DNA of 64,000 nt from Carnobacterium sp. CP1 (GTDB taxonomy: Bacteria > Bacillota > Bacilli > Lactobacillales > Carnobacteriaceae). Position 1 is the first letter of the stretch. Every line of letters starts with the position of its first letter. Where the stretch lies: NCBI RefSeq assembly GCF_001483965.1, contig NZ_CP010796.1, positions 1,775,001 through 1,839,000 of the forward strand, read 5' to 3'. The notes beneath the pieces were generated by a model, which was not told the DNA's origin, did no database searches, and saw nothing but the letters and a program-made list of their open reading frames with translations. Positions 10,597 through 19,020 of this stretch are shown one piece after another. The position numbers and the translations under genes were made by a program.

Positions 10597-10635
10597 TAAA
10601 AAAAGGGAAAGAATACGCATGCGCATCTTTCCCTT
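10597..10635 (-). terminator. Terminator of rsmG
   Basis: AGGGAAAGA (10604-10612) pairs with TCTTTCCCT (10626-10634). On the minus strand a run of T follows (10597-10603). It closes the rsmG unit ahead of parA. Confidence 0.85.
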
Positions 10636-10779
10636 ACGCATTTGTTCAAAATGATCTATCATTTATCGCTCTTTATTCACTTTTGATCGTCTCAGATGCT
10701 GCAGACGTTTTTCGGGTACCGCTTCCGTTTTGGATGCTTATTGAAGCGCTAGACAAGAACTTTTTCTAGCAGCTTTCTT

Positions 10780-11496
10780 CTATAAAGGATTCTTATTAGG
10801 TGTTCCTGGTTTTCTTGGGTATTTTTTTGGCGTTTCTTTCTTTTTATCAATTAGTAGAACATGACGTTCGCCAGCTTCTTTCGGAAGTTCAAAAACAAAC
10901 TCTTCCCGGAACTTGCCGCCCAATGTAGCAAGCGCTTTTTGTCCTTCTTTCATCTCTTCATCGCTATTGCTAGCCTTCAAAGCGATAAATACACCGCCTT
11001 TTTTGACTAACGGTAAGCAAAGTTCAGCTAATACGCTCATACGAGCCACAGCTCTAGCCGTCACAAAATCAAACGATTCACGAAACTGTTTGTTTTGTCC
11101 AAATGTTTCAGCACGGTCATGGTAGAAGTGTACACCTTCTAATTCTAATTTCTCAGCTAAAGTCGTTAAAAATTGGATTCTTTTATTTAAAGAATCGACA
11201 ATGGTTACTTCTAATTGAGGAAAAATAATTTTTAGGGGGATGCTCGGAAACCCAGCACCAGCACCTACATCACATAAGCTTTGGACCCCTTTGTTAAAAT
11301 CCACATACAACCCAGCAGTTATTGAGTCGTAAAAATGCTTTAAGTAGACTTCTTCTTGTTCCGTAATAGCTGTTAAATTAATTTTTTCATTCCATTCCTG
11401 TAATAAGACCAAATAGTGATCAAACTGTTGCATTTGCTTCTCCGTAACGTCAATCCCTTTATCGTGAAGGGCTTTTTTAAACTCTTCTGGATTCAT
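10780..11496 (-). CDS. rsmG: 16S rRNA (guanine-527-N7)-methyltransferase
   Basis: Methylates N7 of G527 in 16S rRNA using S-adenosylmethionine; loss causes low-level streptomycin resistance in many bacteria. The 238-residue protein carries the SAM-binding motif [16 protein letters not shown] and later a VTARAVARM segment typical of GidB. The C-terminus is basic ([15 protein letters not shown]), as usual in Gram-positive homologues. In Bacillus it follows mnmG directly; here about 2 kb with a head-on gene and a tRNA separates them. It has its own terminator. Confidence 0.96.
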   Translation of the reverse strand: MNPEEFKKALHDKGIDVTEKQMQQFDHYLVLLQEWNEKINLTAITEQEEVYLKHFYDSITAGLYVDFNKGVQSLCDVGAGAGFPSIPLKIIFPQLEVTIVDSLNKRIQFLTTLAEKLELEGVHFYHDRAETFGQNKQFRESFDFVTARAVARMSVLAELCLPLVKKGGVFIALKASNSDEEMKEGQKALATLGGKFREEFVFELPKEAGERHVLLIDKKKETPKKYPRKPGTPNKNPL

Positions 11497-11517
11497 AAAG
11501 ACAACTCCTTTTGATAG

Positions 11518-11541
11518 TGTGAAACACTATTTTGTTTCACA
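11518..11541. promoter_or_regulatory. Inverted repeat upstream of rsmG (possible operator)
   Basis: Perfect 9-bp arms TGTGAAACA (11518-11526) and TGTTTCACA (11533-11541) with a 6-bp spacer, about 20 bp upstream of the rsmG start. The arms contain parS half-sites in the reversed order, so this is not parS. No regulator can be assigned. Confidence 0.45.
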
Positions 11542-11687
11542 GGTTCATCTGTATAACTGTATAACAAAACTAGTCTAAGTGCAATGCTTAATCAAAACTT
11601 TTATTTCTTTTTTGCCAAAAAAGAGAGCTGTTTAAGCCATTAAAATAACCACAAACACAATAAATGAGAATTTAATGAATATAAAGT

Positions 11688-11716
11688 TTGACTTTGGTGT
11701 GAATAGCAGTTAGAAT
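11688..11716 (+). promoter_or_regulatory. Promoter of the leader-peptide transcript
   Basis: TTGACT (11688-11693), a 17-base spacer and TAGAAT (11711-11716). The predicted start is near 11723. It drives the short peptide gene at 11762 and, by readthrough, the PfoR-like gene. Confidence 0.75.
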
Positions 11717-11761
11717 GTTTTTAATAGTCTGACAACGACAAATGAAAAGGAGTTGCTTTAT

Positions 11762-11842
11762 ATGAAAACGACGAAAATGAATCAAACCACTAACTGTTCT
11801 ACTATGAAGACAACTCTAGTCATTATTAACTTATTGATTTGA
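11762..11842 (+). CDS. Putative 26-residue leader peptide rich in Leu/Val/Ile at its end
   Basis: An ATG preceded by AAAGGAG at good spacing opens a 26-codon frame. Its last eight residues are LVIINLLI: seven of eight are branched-chain amino acids, encoded CTA GTC ATT ATT AAC TTA TTG ATT. It lies about 40 nt after a near-consensus promoter and 75 nt before a 12-bp intrinsic terminator. That layout matches transcription-attenuation leaders of ilv/leu operons. The next gene is a PfoR/EIIC-like membrane protein rather than a biosynthetic gene, which is unexpected. A regulatory role is inference; promoter, ribosome site, frame and terminator are directly visible. Confidence 0.6.
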   Translation: MKTTKMNQTTNCSTMKTTLVIINLLI

Positions 11843-11916
11843 CCCAGGATTCGAACTATTCATTTAGTTGAGTCCTTGTTTACGTACACTGGGCTCAATC
11901 ATCTGTTAATAGATGA

Positions 11917-11953
11917 GACAAGCCTTTGTAACTCAAAGGCTTGTCTTTTTTTT
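11917..11953 (+). terminator. Strong terminator/attenuator after the leader peptide
   Basis: Perfect 12-bp stem GACAAGCCTTTG (11917-11928) and CAAAGGCTTGTC (11934-11945), loop TAACT, then eight T. An upstream TTGAGT could pair either with GGGCTCAA or with ACTCAA in the terminator loop, so alternative folds are possible. Confidence 0.9.
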
Positions 11954-12035
11954 ATAGGGTGAATAAAATTTGGGACCATCATAAGCTGCGTTGTCAGGAA
12001 ATTACAAACACTATTTTATTTGGAGGCGAAGAAGA

Positions 12036-13052
12036 ATGAAAAATTATTTAGTCGATCGTATGTACAAAGCATCATCCGGGGTTGCAAATGCTATTTTTGT
12101 AACGATTGGAATTGGTTTATTACTCGAAACCATCGGCAACATGACTGGCCTCGCTATTTTAGTGACGATCGGAACGGCTACAAAAATGTTGATGGCGCCG
12201 GCGATTGGTGCGGGTATCGCCATTATGCTGGGAGCCAACACATTAACCGTCTTTAGTGCGATGGCTGCTGGTACGATCGGAGCAGGTGCTGTTCACATGA
12301 CCGCTGAAGGCGTCTTAGCTATTGCAACTGGGGAACCGATCGGTTGTTTGATTGCAGCGACGATTGCTACTTTTGTCGGCAAACGCATCTCTGGAAAAAC
12401 GCCTTTAGATATGATGGCTATTCCCATTACAGCTATATTAGCTGGAGGAGTCGCTGGCTATTACTTAAACTTTGTTATTGCGCCATTATTAAATACTGTC
12501 AGTGCTTTTATTTCAGCGTCTGTTTCTGGATCTCCTATTATCGGAGCAGCCATTATCTCGGTTGTAGGCGGGCTGGTTTTGATGTCGCCGGCTTCTTCTG
12601 CAGCAATTGCGATTGCTTTGAATTTAGACCCCGTTTCAAGTGCGGCTATGCTAGTTGGTACAACGAGTATGTACATGGCTTTTTCATTCGTTTCTATGCG
12701 ACAAAATGATCTTGGCGGATTTTTAGCTCAATTTGTTTGTACACCTAAAGTGCAATTGCCAAATATCGTTAAAAACCCAAGGGTATTGATCGGGCCAATC
12801 GTAGCAGCAGCTGTGGCTGCACCACTTGCTACAGTGATTCTAGGTTTTACAGCTCCTAGCGCCCTTGGCGGACTTGGATTTTGTTCATTGATCGCGCCTT
12901 TGAATATTTTGGCAGCTCAAGGATTTGTTGGTTTTGGTGTTTATATGTTAGCCGGTGTTTTAGTACCCATTGCTATTGCCGTCGTGGTCAATACAGCTAT
13001 GGAAAAAGTTAAATGGGTCAACAAAGGCGACTTGGCACTTGTTGTAGAATAA
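12036..13052 (+). CDS. PTS EIIC-like membrane protein, PfoR family
   Basis: Integral membrane protein of 338 residues, almost entirely hydrophobic with about nine to ten Gly/Ala-rich transmembrane segments. The pattern fits the PTS_EIIC_2 family, which includes the Clostridium perfringens regulator PfoR. No EIIA or EIIB domain is fused and none is adjacent, so sugar transport is not demonstrated. The ATG at 12036 was chosen because GGAGG at 12022-12026 precedes it; an upstream in-frame extension to 11991 lacks a ribosome site. It is head-on to replication and sits between rsmG and mnmG, which are adjacent in Bacillus. The substrate is unknown. Confidence 0.75.
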   Translation: MKNYLVDRMYKASSGVANAIFVTIGIGLLLETIGNMTGLAILVTIGTATKMLMAPAIGAGIAIMLGANTLTVFSAMAAGTIGAGAVHMTAEGVLAIATGEPIGCLIAATIATFVGKRISGKTPLDMMAIPITAILAGGVAGYYLNFVIAPLLNTVSAFISASVSGSPIIGAAIISVVGGLVLMSPASSAAIAIALNLDPVSSAAMLVGTTSMYMAFSFVSMRQNDLGGFLAQFVCTPKVQLPNIVKNPRVLIGPIVAAAVAAPLATVILGFTAPSALGGLGFCSLIAPLNILAAQGFVGFGVYMLAGVLVPIAIAVVVNTAMEKVKWVNKGDLALVVE

Positions 13053-13080
13053 AAACTTGCCCTTTGACTCAATACAAATA

Positions 13081-13120
13081 AAAGAAAGAGAACAGACGTT
13101 GATGTCTGTTCTCTTTCTTT
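13081..13120. terminator. Bidirectional terminator between the PfoR-like gene and tRNA-Val
   Basis: Long perfect stem AAAGAAAGAGAACAGAC (13081-13097) with GTCTGTTCTCTTTCTTT (13104-13120), A/T-rich on both sides. It can end the plus-strand gene and the minus-strand tRNA. Confidence 0.88.
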
Positions 13121-13134
13121 TCGGTTATAAGATA

Positions 13135-13207
13135 TGGTCCCTACTGGGCTCGAACCAGCGACCCCTACCTTGTCGAGGTAGTGCTCTCCCAACTGAGCTA
13201 AGGAACC
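13135..13207 (-). tRNA. tRNA-Val (anticodon GAC)
   Basis: A 73-nt cloverleaf on the minus strand. The acceptor arms are GGTTCCT and AGGGACC, the D stem GCTC/GAGC, the anticodon stem CTACC/GGTAG with loop TCGACAA (anticodon GAC), and the T loop TTCGAGC. The discriminator base is A and no CCA is encoded. Confidence 0.96.
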
Positions 13208-13255
13208 AAAAGTGGTTTGTCAACATGGATTGCTGGCAAAAACACCGATATTCTT

Positions 13256-13284
13256 ATTATAGGCGAATAGAAACGTTAAGTAAA
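13256..13284 (-). promoter_or_regulatory. Promoter of tRNA-Val
   Basis: On the minus strand there is TTTACT (complement at 13279-13284), a 17-base spacer and a perfect TATAAT (13256-13261), about 50 bp upstream of the mature tRNA 5' end. Confidence 0.75.
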
Positions 13285-13310
13285 GCCTTTTCGCGTTATA
13301 CTGCACAATA

Positions 13311-13342
13311 AAACCCTGACTTTGCAAAGTCAGGGCATTTTT
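13311..13342 (-). terminator. Terminator downstream of mnmG
   Basis: CCCTGAC (13314-13320) pairs with GTCAGGG (13329-13335), loop TTTGCAAA, with T-rich flank on both strands. It is likely the end of the mnmE-mnmG transcript and lies beyond the palindromic element. Confidence 0.75.
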
Positions 13343-13361
13343 ATTAAATTCTATCATTTTA

Positions 13362-13527
13362 GTATTGGTAAGTGAAATGCTTGCATGCTACAGATTTGAA
13401 ATTTCTGGAGGAATAGTGTCTGCTTGTAGCCATGAAGAGAATTCAAGCCTCCAAGCGGTCCCATGGCTTTCTACAAGCAAACACATAAATTCCGGAAGAA
13501 ATTTCGTCCCTCACGAGTTACCAATAC
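13362..13527. repeat. MITE-like 166-bp palindromic element (copy A)
   Basis: Terminal inverted repeats GTATTGGTAA (13362-13371) and TTACCAATAC (13518-13527). Inside them are further nested arms: AAATTTCTGGAGGAA with TTCCGGAAGAAATTT, and TGCTTGTAG with CTACAAGCA. The whole unit can fold into one long imperfect hairpin. It carries no gene. Its right half resembles sequence at 20225-20312 and 31183-31236, suggesting a dispersed non-autonomous repeat family. Confidence 0.6.
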
Positions 13528-13548
13528 AATTTGTCAAACAGCCGTTTA

Positions 13549-15447
13549 TTATACTTGAACTTTTGCGATTTTCCCTTGTTCTACGTAAACCATTAAGATT
13601 GAAATATCTGCTGGATTCACACCGCTGACACGACTTGCTTGAGCAATCGTTTCAGGACGGATTTGAGTTAATTTCTGTTTAGCTTCAGTAGCTAACCCAT
13701 TAATAGCAAGATAATCAATATTTTCAGGGATACGTTTGTTTTCCATGCGTTTTAATTTATCTACTTTTTGATTAGCTTTTTTGATATATCCTTCATATTT
13801 CACTTGGATTTCTATTTGCTCTTCTACATCTTTAGGAAGACTTTCGGCTAAAGGCGCAAAAGTAAGAATATCCCAATAAGATAATTCCGGACGACGTAAA
13901 AAATCAATGGCTAAAATACCGTCTTTTAATGGAGCGATATTTTTTTCAGCTAAAAAGGCTTGGATCTCATCCGTTGGTTTTAAACGAGTCGTGCTTAAAC
14001 GTTCCAATTCCTTTTCAACTTGTATTTTTTTCGTTAAACAAGTTTCATAGCGTTCTTTTGTCGCCAGACCCAGTTGGTACCCAATTTCTGTTAAACGAAA
14101 ATCAGCATTGTCATGACGCAGCAATAACCGGTATTCAGCGCGAGAAGTCAATAAGCGATAAGGTTCACTTGTTCCTTTCGTTACCAAATCGTCAATCATT
14201 ACACCAATATATCCCTCACTCCGCTTCATCACAAAAGGCTCTTTGCCTTGGACTTTAAGAGCTGCATTGATACCAGCCATTAAACCTTGACCAGCCGCTT
14301 CTTCATATCCAGAAGTTCCATTCATTTGTCCAGCAGTAAAAAGATTTTCAACGGTCTTCGTTTCCAATGATGGACGCAATTGATGAGGAACAACAACATC
14401 GTATTCGATGGCATAGCCGGTCCGCATCATTTCGGCATTCTCTAAACCAGCAATAGAATGCAGCACATCCTCTTGGACATCTTCTGGAAGCGAACTAGAT
14501 AAACCTTGGACGTAAACTTCTTCTGTGTTGCGGCCTTCAGGTTCTAAGAATAGTTGGTGTCTCGGTTTATCACTGAAGCGAACTACTTTGTCTTCAATAG
14601 AAGGACAATACCGAGCGCCTACTCCTTCAACGATTCCAGTAAACATTGGCGCACGATGCAAATTAGCTTGAATAATGCTGTGAGCTGTTTCATTGGTATA
14701 AGTCAACCAGCAAGACAATTGATCTTTCAAATAAGCACTGTCTGGTGTTTCATAGCTGAAATGGTTGGGTTTTTCATCTCCAGGTTGTTCGGCCGTCACA
14801 CTATAATCGATCGTTGAAGCTTTAATACGCGGTGGTGTACCGGTTTTAAACCGCTCTAGTTCAAATCCATGTTCCAGCAAACTTTCTGATAGTTTAATGG
14901 ACGGTTGTGAGTTGTTTGGACCTGAAGAATACTTCAATTCTCCTATGATGATTTGACCACGTGAAGATGTGCCCGCTGTTAAAATAACCGCTTCTCCGCG
15001 GTAAATAGCGCCTGTATTCGTGATGATCCCTTTACAAACTCCCTCTTCAACAATCAATTCTTCAACAATCCCTTGTCTCAATAGCAAGTTTTCAGTTTTT
15101 TCAAGTGTACTTTTCATCTCATTTGCGTACATAAATTTATCCGCTTGGGCGCGTAAAGCTCTAACAGCTGGCCCTTTGCCTGTATTCAGCATCCGCATTT
15201 GGATATAAGTTTTATCTATATTACGTCCCATTTCTCCGCCTAAAGCATCGATTTCGCGGACAACGACACCTTTAGCTGGCCCACCAATCGATGGGTTACA
15301 CGGCATAAACGCAACCATATCTAAATCAATGGTAATCAATAAGGTACTGCTTCCCATTCTGGCTGCTGCTAAAGCTGCTTCCGAACCTGCGTGTCCCGCT
15401 CCAACTACGATGACGTCGAAACTACCTGCTTCATATTGTTGCATCAA
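13549..15447 (-). CDS. mnmG: tRNA uridine 5-carboxymethylaminomethyl modification enzyme MnmG
   Basis: FAD-dependent partner of MnmE; together they install the 5-carboxymethylaminomethyl group on the wobble uridine of several tRNAs. The protein has 632 residues, normal for the family. The dinucleotide-binding motif [19 protein letters not shown] is at about 14-32, and the GidA signatures [19 protein letters not shown] and [18 protein letters not shown] are present. The C-terminal helical domain that binds MnmE and tRNA is complete. It is encoded 197 bp after mnmE, with a large hairpin element in the gap. Confidence 0.97.
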   Translation of the reverse strand: MMQQYEAGSFDVIVVGAGHAGSEAALAAARMGSSTLLITIDLDMVAFMPCNPSIGGPAKGVVVREIDALGGEMGRNIDKTYIQMRMLNTGKGPAVRALRAQADKFMYANEMKSTLEKTENLLLRQGIVEELIVEEGVCKGIITNTGAIYRGEAVILTAGTSSRGQIIIGELKYSSGPNNSQPSIKLSESLLEHGFELERFKTGTPPRIKASTIDYSVTAEQPGDEKPNHFSYETPDSAYLKDQLSCWLTYTNETAHSIIQANLHRAPMFTGIVEGVGARYCPSIEDKVVRFSDKPRHQLFLEPEGRNTEEVYVQGLSSSLPEDVQEDVLHSIAGLENAEMMRTGYAIEYDVVVPHQLRPSLETKTVENLFTAGQMNGTSGYEEAAGQGLMAGINAALKVQGKEPFVMKRSEGYIGVMIDDLVTKGTSEPYRLLTSRAEYRLLLRHDNADFRLTEIGYQLGLATKERYETCLTKKIQVEKELERLSTTRLKPTDEIQAFLAEKNIAPLKDGILAIDFLRRPELSYWDILTFAPLAESLPKDVEEQIEIQVKYEGYIKKANQKVDKLKRMENKRIPENIDYLAINGLATEAKQKLTQIRPETIAQASRVSGVNPADISILMVYVEQGKIAKVQV

Positions 15448-15526
15448 ATCATTCCTCTCGTTTAGTCAGTCAAATTAATTACTTTCTTCTATAGTAAAGT
15501 TAAATAATGTTCGTATCTTGTTAATT

Positions 15527-15632
15527 GAGCTGCGCTCTCTAGCTCTCCGGAAAAAAGAAGAAATGATCCTCAAGGCTTACAGCCTTTTGCGGGAACTTTT
15601 CTATTTTTCTGTCAGAGCTGAACAGAACGCTC
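15527..15632. repeat. 106-bp imperfect hairpin element between mnmE and mnmG
   Basis: Outer arms GAGC...AGCTCT and AGAGCT...GCTC (15527-15546 and 15613-15632) pair with interruptions. The centre holds a perfect AAGGCT-TAC-AGCCTT mini-hairpin. No T-run follows on the minus strand, so it is not a simple terminator. It may process or stabilise the mnmE-mnmG mRNA or be a mobile palindrome. Confidence 0.5.
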
Positions 15633-15644
15633 CGCATATTATCT

Positions 15645-17033
15645 TTATTTTCCTAAACAGAATTGGCTGAAAAGTTGGTTGAGCAGTTCATCTTGAACGC
15701 TGTCTCCTGTAATTTCGCCCAACAGATCCCAGCAACGGGTCATGTCCATTTGCACAAGATCTACCGGCAGTCCTGCCTCAATGCCTGTGATCACATCATC
15801 CAGTGCCGATTCAGCGTCATTCAGCAAAGCAATATGGCGGACGTTTGATACATAAGTGGCATCCCGTTCTCCTGTGTTGCCGGCAAAGAATAAAGCTGCT
15901 ATTTTTTCTTCTAAGAGATCGATTCCCGATTTCGTCAAAATCGATGTTTTAACAATAGAATCGGAATCGACCAACGTTTCTAATTTGTTCAAATCTAATT
16001 GATTCGGTAAATCAACTTTATTTAAAATAACGATACGGTGGTTTTGGTTCGTCGCTTCAATCAATAAAAGGTCTTCTTCAGATAATGGCTCATTTTGATT
16101 GAAAACCAGCAACACTAAATCGGCTTCTTTCAACGCTTGTCGGCTGCGTTCGACTCCAATGCGTTCGACAATGTCTTCTGTTTCACGAATGCCGGCTGTA
16201 TCAACCAGTTTTAACGGAACTCCTCTGACATTGACGTATTCTTCAATCACATCACGTGTCGTTCCGGCAATTTCCGTGACGATGGCTTTTTCTTCTTGTA
16301 AAAGAAAGTTCAATAAACTAGATTTTCCGACATTAGGGCGTCCGATAATGGCTGTCGCCAGTCCTTCTCGTAGGATTTTCCCTTGGCTAGCTGTTTGCAA
16401 TAACTGCTGGATATGCGCTTTTACTTGAGTTGCTTTTTCAACTAGTAATTGAGACGTCAGCGTTTCGACATCATCGTATTCAGGATAGTCAATGTTCACT
16501 TCTACTTGTGCCAATGTATCTAGGATATCTGAACGCAGACTCCGGATCAGGCTAGATAAGTTGCCATCCAGTTGCTGTAAAGCAACGTGCATCGCTTTAT
16601 CTGTTTTTGCCCGGATCAAATCCATCACAGCTTCAGCTTGTGATAAATCAATTCGTCCATTTAAAAAAGCACGTTTGGTAAATTCTCCAGGTTCAGCTAG
16701 ACGAGCACCCTGCTGCAAAACAACTTGCAGTACTTGGTTAACAGAAGTAATGCCGCCATGACAGTTGATTTCAATAATGTCTTCACGTGTAAAAGTTTTA
16801 GGAGCCAGCATGACTGAAATCATCACTTCATCCACCACTTCATTCGTCTTTGGATTTTGGATATGACCATAATGAATCGTATGGCTTTTTTGTTCGGCTA
16901 AAACTTTTGCTCCTGAACGATAAACACGATCAGCAACTTCTACTGCATTTTCTCCACTTAAACGGACAATACCGATAGCACCCTCACCAGGAGGCGTTGA
17001 AATGGCTGCGATTGTTTCAAATTCTAATGACAA
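15645..17033 (-). CDS. mnmE: tRNA modification GTPase MnmE
   Basis: Potassium-dependent GTPase that works with MnmG on wobble uridines. The 462-residue protein has an N-terminal tetrahydrofolate-binding domain ([20 protein letters not shown]), a helical domain and a Ras-like G domain with [11 protein letters not shown] (about 229-239), DTAG and NKVD. It ends with the C-terminal FCLGK, a conservative variant of the FCIGK motif whose Cys is needed for modification. The start is TTG with AAGGAG nine bases upstream. Its leader contains a terminator-like hairpin. Confidence 0.97.
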   Translation of the reverse strand: MSLEFETIAAISTPPGEGAIGIVRLSGENAVEVADRVYRSGAKVLAEQKSHTIHYGHIQNPKTNEVVDEVMISVMLAPKTFTREDIIEINCHGGITSVNQVLQVVLQQGARLAEPGEFTKRAFLNGRIDLSQAEAVMDLIRAKTDKAMHVALQQLDGNLSSLIRSLRSDILDTLAQVEVNIDYPEYDDVETLTSQLLVEKATQVKAHIQQLLQTASQGKILREGLATAIIGRPNVGKSSLLNFLLQEEKAIVTEIAGTTRDVIEEYVNVRGVPLKLVDTAGIRETEDIVERIGVERSRQALKEADLVLLVFNQNEPLSEEDLLLIEATNQNHRIVILNKVDLPNQLDLNKLETLVDSDSIVKTSILTKSGIDLLEEKIAALFFAGNTGERDATYVSNVRHIALLNDAESALDDVITGIEAGLPVDLVQMDMTRCWDLLGEITGDSVQDELLNQLFSQFCLGK

Positions 17034-17062
17034 ACTCCTTCACTCCTTATTAATTTTTTGCA

Positions 17063-17125
17063 CGAAAAAAGTGCCCACTCCACCCCTTTGCTTTTGACAA
17101 ATGGAATGGATAAAGCACTTTGACT
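17063..17125 (-). promoter_or_regulatory. Terminator-like hairpin in the mnmE 5' leader
   Basis: On the minus strand AAAGTGC...CCA and GTGG...GCACTTTTTT form a long imperfect hairpin followed by T residues, ending about 30 nt before the mnmE start codon. It lies within the roughly 150-nt leader from the promoter at 17190-17218, so it could act as an attenuator. No leader peptide or known riboswitch was recognised. Confidence 0.5.
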
Positions 17126-17189
17126 ACTTTTATCATTCAGATAAGTTTAATTTTATGGTTTAGTTTCTATTTCTTGTTGCTCCGTTAAG

Positions 17190-17218
17190 ACTATACAAGT
17201 TCTCTAACTATTTGTCAA
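17190..17218 (-). promoter_or_regulatory. Promoter of mnmE
   Basis: On the minus strand there is TTGACA (complement at 17213-17218), a 17-base spacer and TATAGT (17190-17195). The predicted start is near 17183. Confidence 0.78.
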
Positions 17219-17639
17219 TAATTTCGGTTCACTTTTTTTAGCAAGTTAAGAATAAGTTCTATCTATTGAAAAAACTCTTCATTAGTTTAATCGTTTAAAA
17301 AATGAGATAAACTGCTTGGTGGCTTTTTTATATAGAAAAAGTTCGTTTCAAGGCTAGCAGAAAACTAAAGTCTTCCTATAGAAGATGCGCAAACGATCTT
17401 GCTCTTTTGCTTTTTCCCATTTTAAAACAAAAAACAACTCCTTATTACATTACAATGCTTTAGTTAAAAACCTAAAAACATTGTTATTTAAACCTAAACA
17501 GCCTCTCTTTTTTCGATTGTCCTCCTTTTTTTTATAAAAAATCGAGTGATTTTTGATTTTTCAGTGAAAATCAGAACCTTAGTTTACGAATAATGCATTA
17601 ACATATCGAACAGATTACAAAGAAAGCCCTATCTTACAA

Positions 17640-17896
17640 AAAATGCCGATTTGTCGTTTTTTCGACAAAAAAAGGCCCAAATAATACAAACAGGATAAGA
17701 AAGCATAACGATTAGCGTAATGCCTTTATTTTTTCAATATTCGTGGTAGGATAGCAAATGTTGAAGGAACGAGTCCTTCAGAGACCTTTAGTCGTATAAC
17801 ATACAATTGAATATGTCGTCCGAAACTACAGTCATATGCTCTTAACGAAATATAGTCAATAAAACTATTAGGAAATAAAAAGGAGAGTAAAAATTA
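17640..17896 (+). promoter_or_regulatory. AT-rich, hairpin-rich leader of the LysM/3D gene
   Basis: The stretch between mnmE and the LysM/3D gene (17219-17896) has no convincing gene. Its last 250 bases hold several stems: TTTGTCG/CGACAAA (17650-17669); an imperfect GCATAACG/CGTAATGC stem followed by TTTATTTTTT (about 17700-17735); TGAAGGA/TCCTTCA (17762-17780); and ACATA/TATGT near 17800. This suggests a long regulated 5' untranslated region. No match to a known riboswitch and no clear WalR box (TGTWAH-N5-TGTWAH) was found by eye. Confidence 0.4.
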
Positions 17897-18739
17897 ATGT
17901 CTAACTTTAAATCAAAATTATTTATCGCAGGTGCTACTTTAGCTTTAACAGGAGTCGTAGCTGTTTCAAACCCAACCCAAGCCTCAGCAGCAGAATTTGA
18001 AGCTACTACTTGGGAAGCTCGTTCAGTAGATGATATTAAACAAGATATCCAAAATAACGAAGATGGCAGCACAGAATACACTATCCAATGGGGAGATACA
18101 TTATCTTCTGTAGCAGCTGCTACAGACAATTCCCTTAATGCATTAGTCGATATCAATGATATCAATAACGCTAATACAATCTATAGCGGCAACACGATTC
18201 ATTTATCAGCTGATCATTCAACCGTGACCATTGAAAATGAAGATGAAGTTGTGAGCTACGATGTGAGCCAACCTGAAGAAGCGGTTGAAGTAGAAGCTCC
18301 ACAAGAAGAAACACAAGCGCCAGTAGAAGAAGCGCAAGCTCCAGCAGAGGAAACAACTCTAGCACCCGTTGAAGAAAAAACGGAAGAACCAGCTGCAGCC
18401 CCTGTTGAAGAACAACCAGCAGAAACACAAACAGCTGAACCAGCAGCACAATCTGGCCAAACAGTCTCCGTTGAAGCTACTGCTTATTCAACTAACCAAC
18501 CTGAATTAAGCGACACAACAGCTACAGGAATCAATTTAAATGAAAATCCTAATGTTATTGCTGTAGACCCAAGTGTTATTCCTTTAGGATCAACGATTAC
18601 TGTCCCAGGATACGGTACATTTATTGCTGGCGATACAGGTAGTGCTATTCAAGGAAACCGCATCGACATTCACATGACTGACTTAAACCAAGCAATGAAC
18701 TTTGGCAGACAAACATTGAATGTACAAGTTTCAAACTAA
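17897..18739 (+). CDS. Secreted LysM and 3D-domain cell-wall protein
   Basis: Exported protein of 280 residues that probably acts on or binds peptidoglycan. Signal peptide 1-31 (cleavage near ASA-AEF). One LysM domain spans about 59-108 (YTIQWGDTLSSVAAATDNSL). A Pro/Glu/Ala-rich low-complexity linker covers about 120-187. The C-terminal 3D domain (about 190-278) has the three aspartates in AVDPSVIPLGS, AGDTG and RIDIHM, the fold of MltA-like murein hydrolases and of Bacillus YocH. YocH is a WalR target in Bacillus, and walRK is in this window, but no clear WalR box was seen. A strong terminator follows. Head-on to replication. Confidence 0.88.
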   Translation: MSNFKSKLFIAGATLALTGVVAVSNPTQASAAEFEATTWEARSVDDIKQDIQNNEDGSTEYTIQWGDTLSSVAAATDNSLNALVDINDINNANTIYSGNTIHLSADHSTVTIENEDEVVSYDVSQPEEAVEVEAPQEETQAPVEEAQAPAEETTLAPVEEKTEEPAAAPVEEQPAETQTAEPAAQSGQTVSVEATAYSTNQPELSDTTATGINLNENPNVIAVDPSVIPLGSTITVPGYGTFIAGDTGSAIQGNRIDIHMTDLNQAMNFGRQTLNVQVSN

Positions 18740-18782
18740 TTTGTAACAAAACGGCTTGAAACTGCAAAAACAGATATAAACA

Positions 18783-18824
18783 ACCCCCAATGATGTCCAG
18801 TATACATCTTGGGGGTATTTTTTT
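18783..18824 (+). terminator. Terminator of the LysM/3D gene
   Basis: ACCCCCAA and TTGGGGGT arms with inner GATGT/ACATC pairing (18783-18817), followed by a run of T. Confidence 0.9.
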
Positions 18825-19020
18825 GCCTTTTTTTAGAATTAGAATAAAATAAAATCGGTTCACTGCAAGCAATTACCTCAAATCTAAACGGTCTTTCTTT
18901 CACAGTTTTCATTAAGCAAACCATACTGCAGTTGTTCCTAAAGAAATGATTAAGATTCGTTTTTTCCTTTGCCGAATGTGCTAAACTATAAGGGAAATAA
19001 AGAAATGCGAGGCAACTTAC

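Noticed and set aside
11518-11541. parS or Rex operator upstream of rsmG
   Set aside because: Half-sites are in reversed order for parS, and the spacing does not fit the Rex consensus; kept only as an unassigned inverted repeat.
13365-13628. Plus-strand open frame of 87 codons
   Set aside because: It covers the palindromic repeat and the 3' end of mnmG on the other strand; no ribosome site.
16763-16782. Further parS site around CTTCACGTGTAAAAG inside mnmE
   Set aside because: Only the central CACGTG fits; about five of the flanking positions differ from consensus.
17640-17896. ydaO-type c-di-AMP riboswitch before the LysM/3D gene
   Set aside because: The conserved core sequences of that class were not found by eye.
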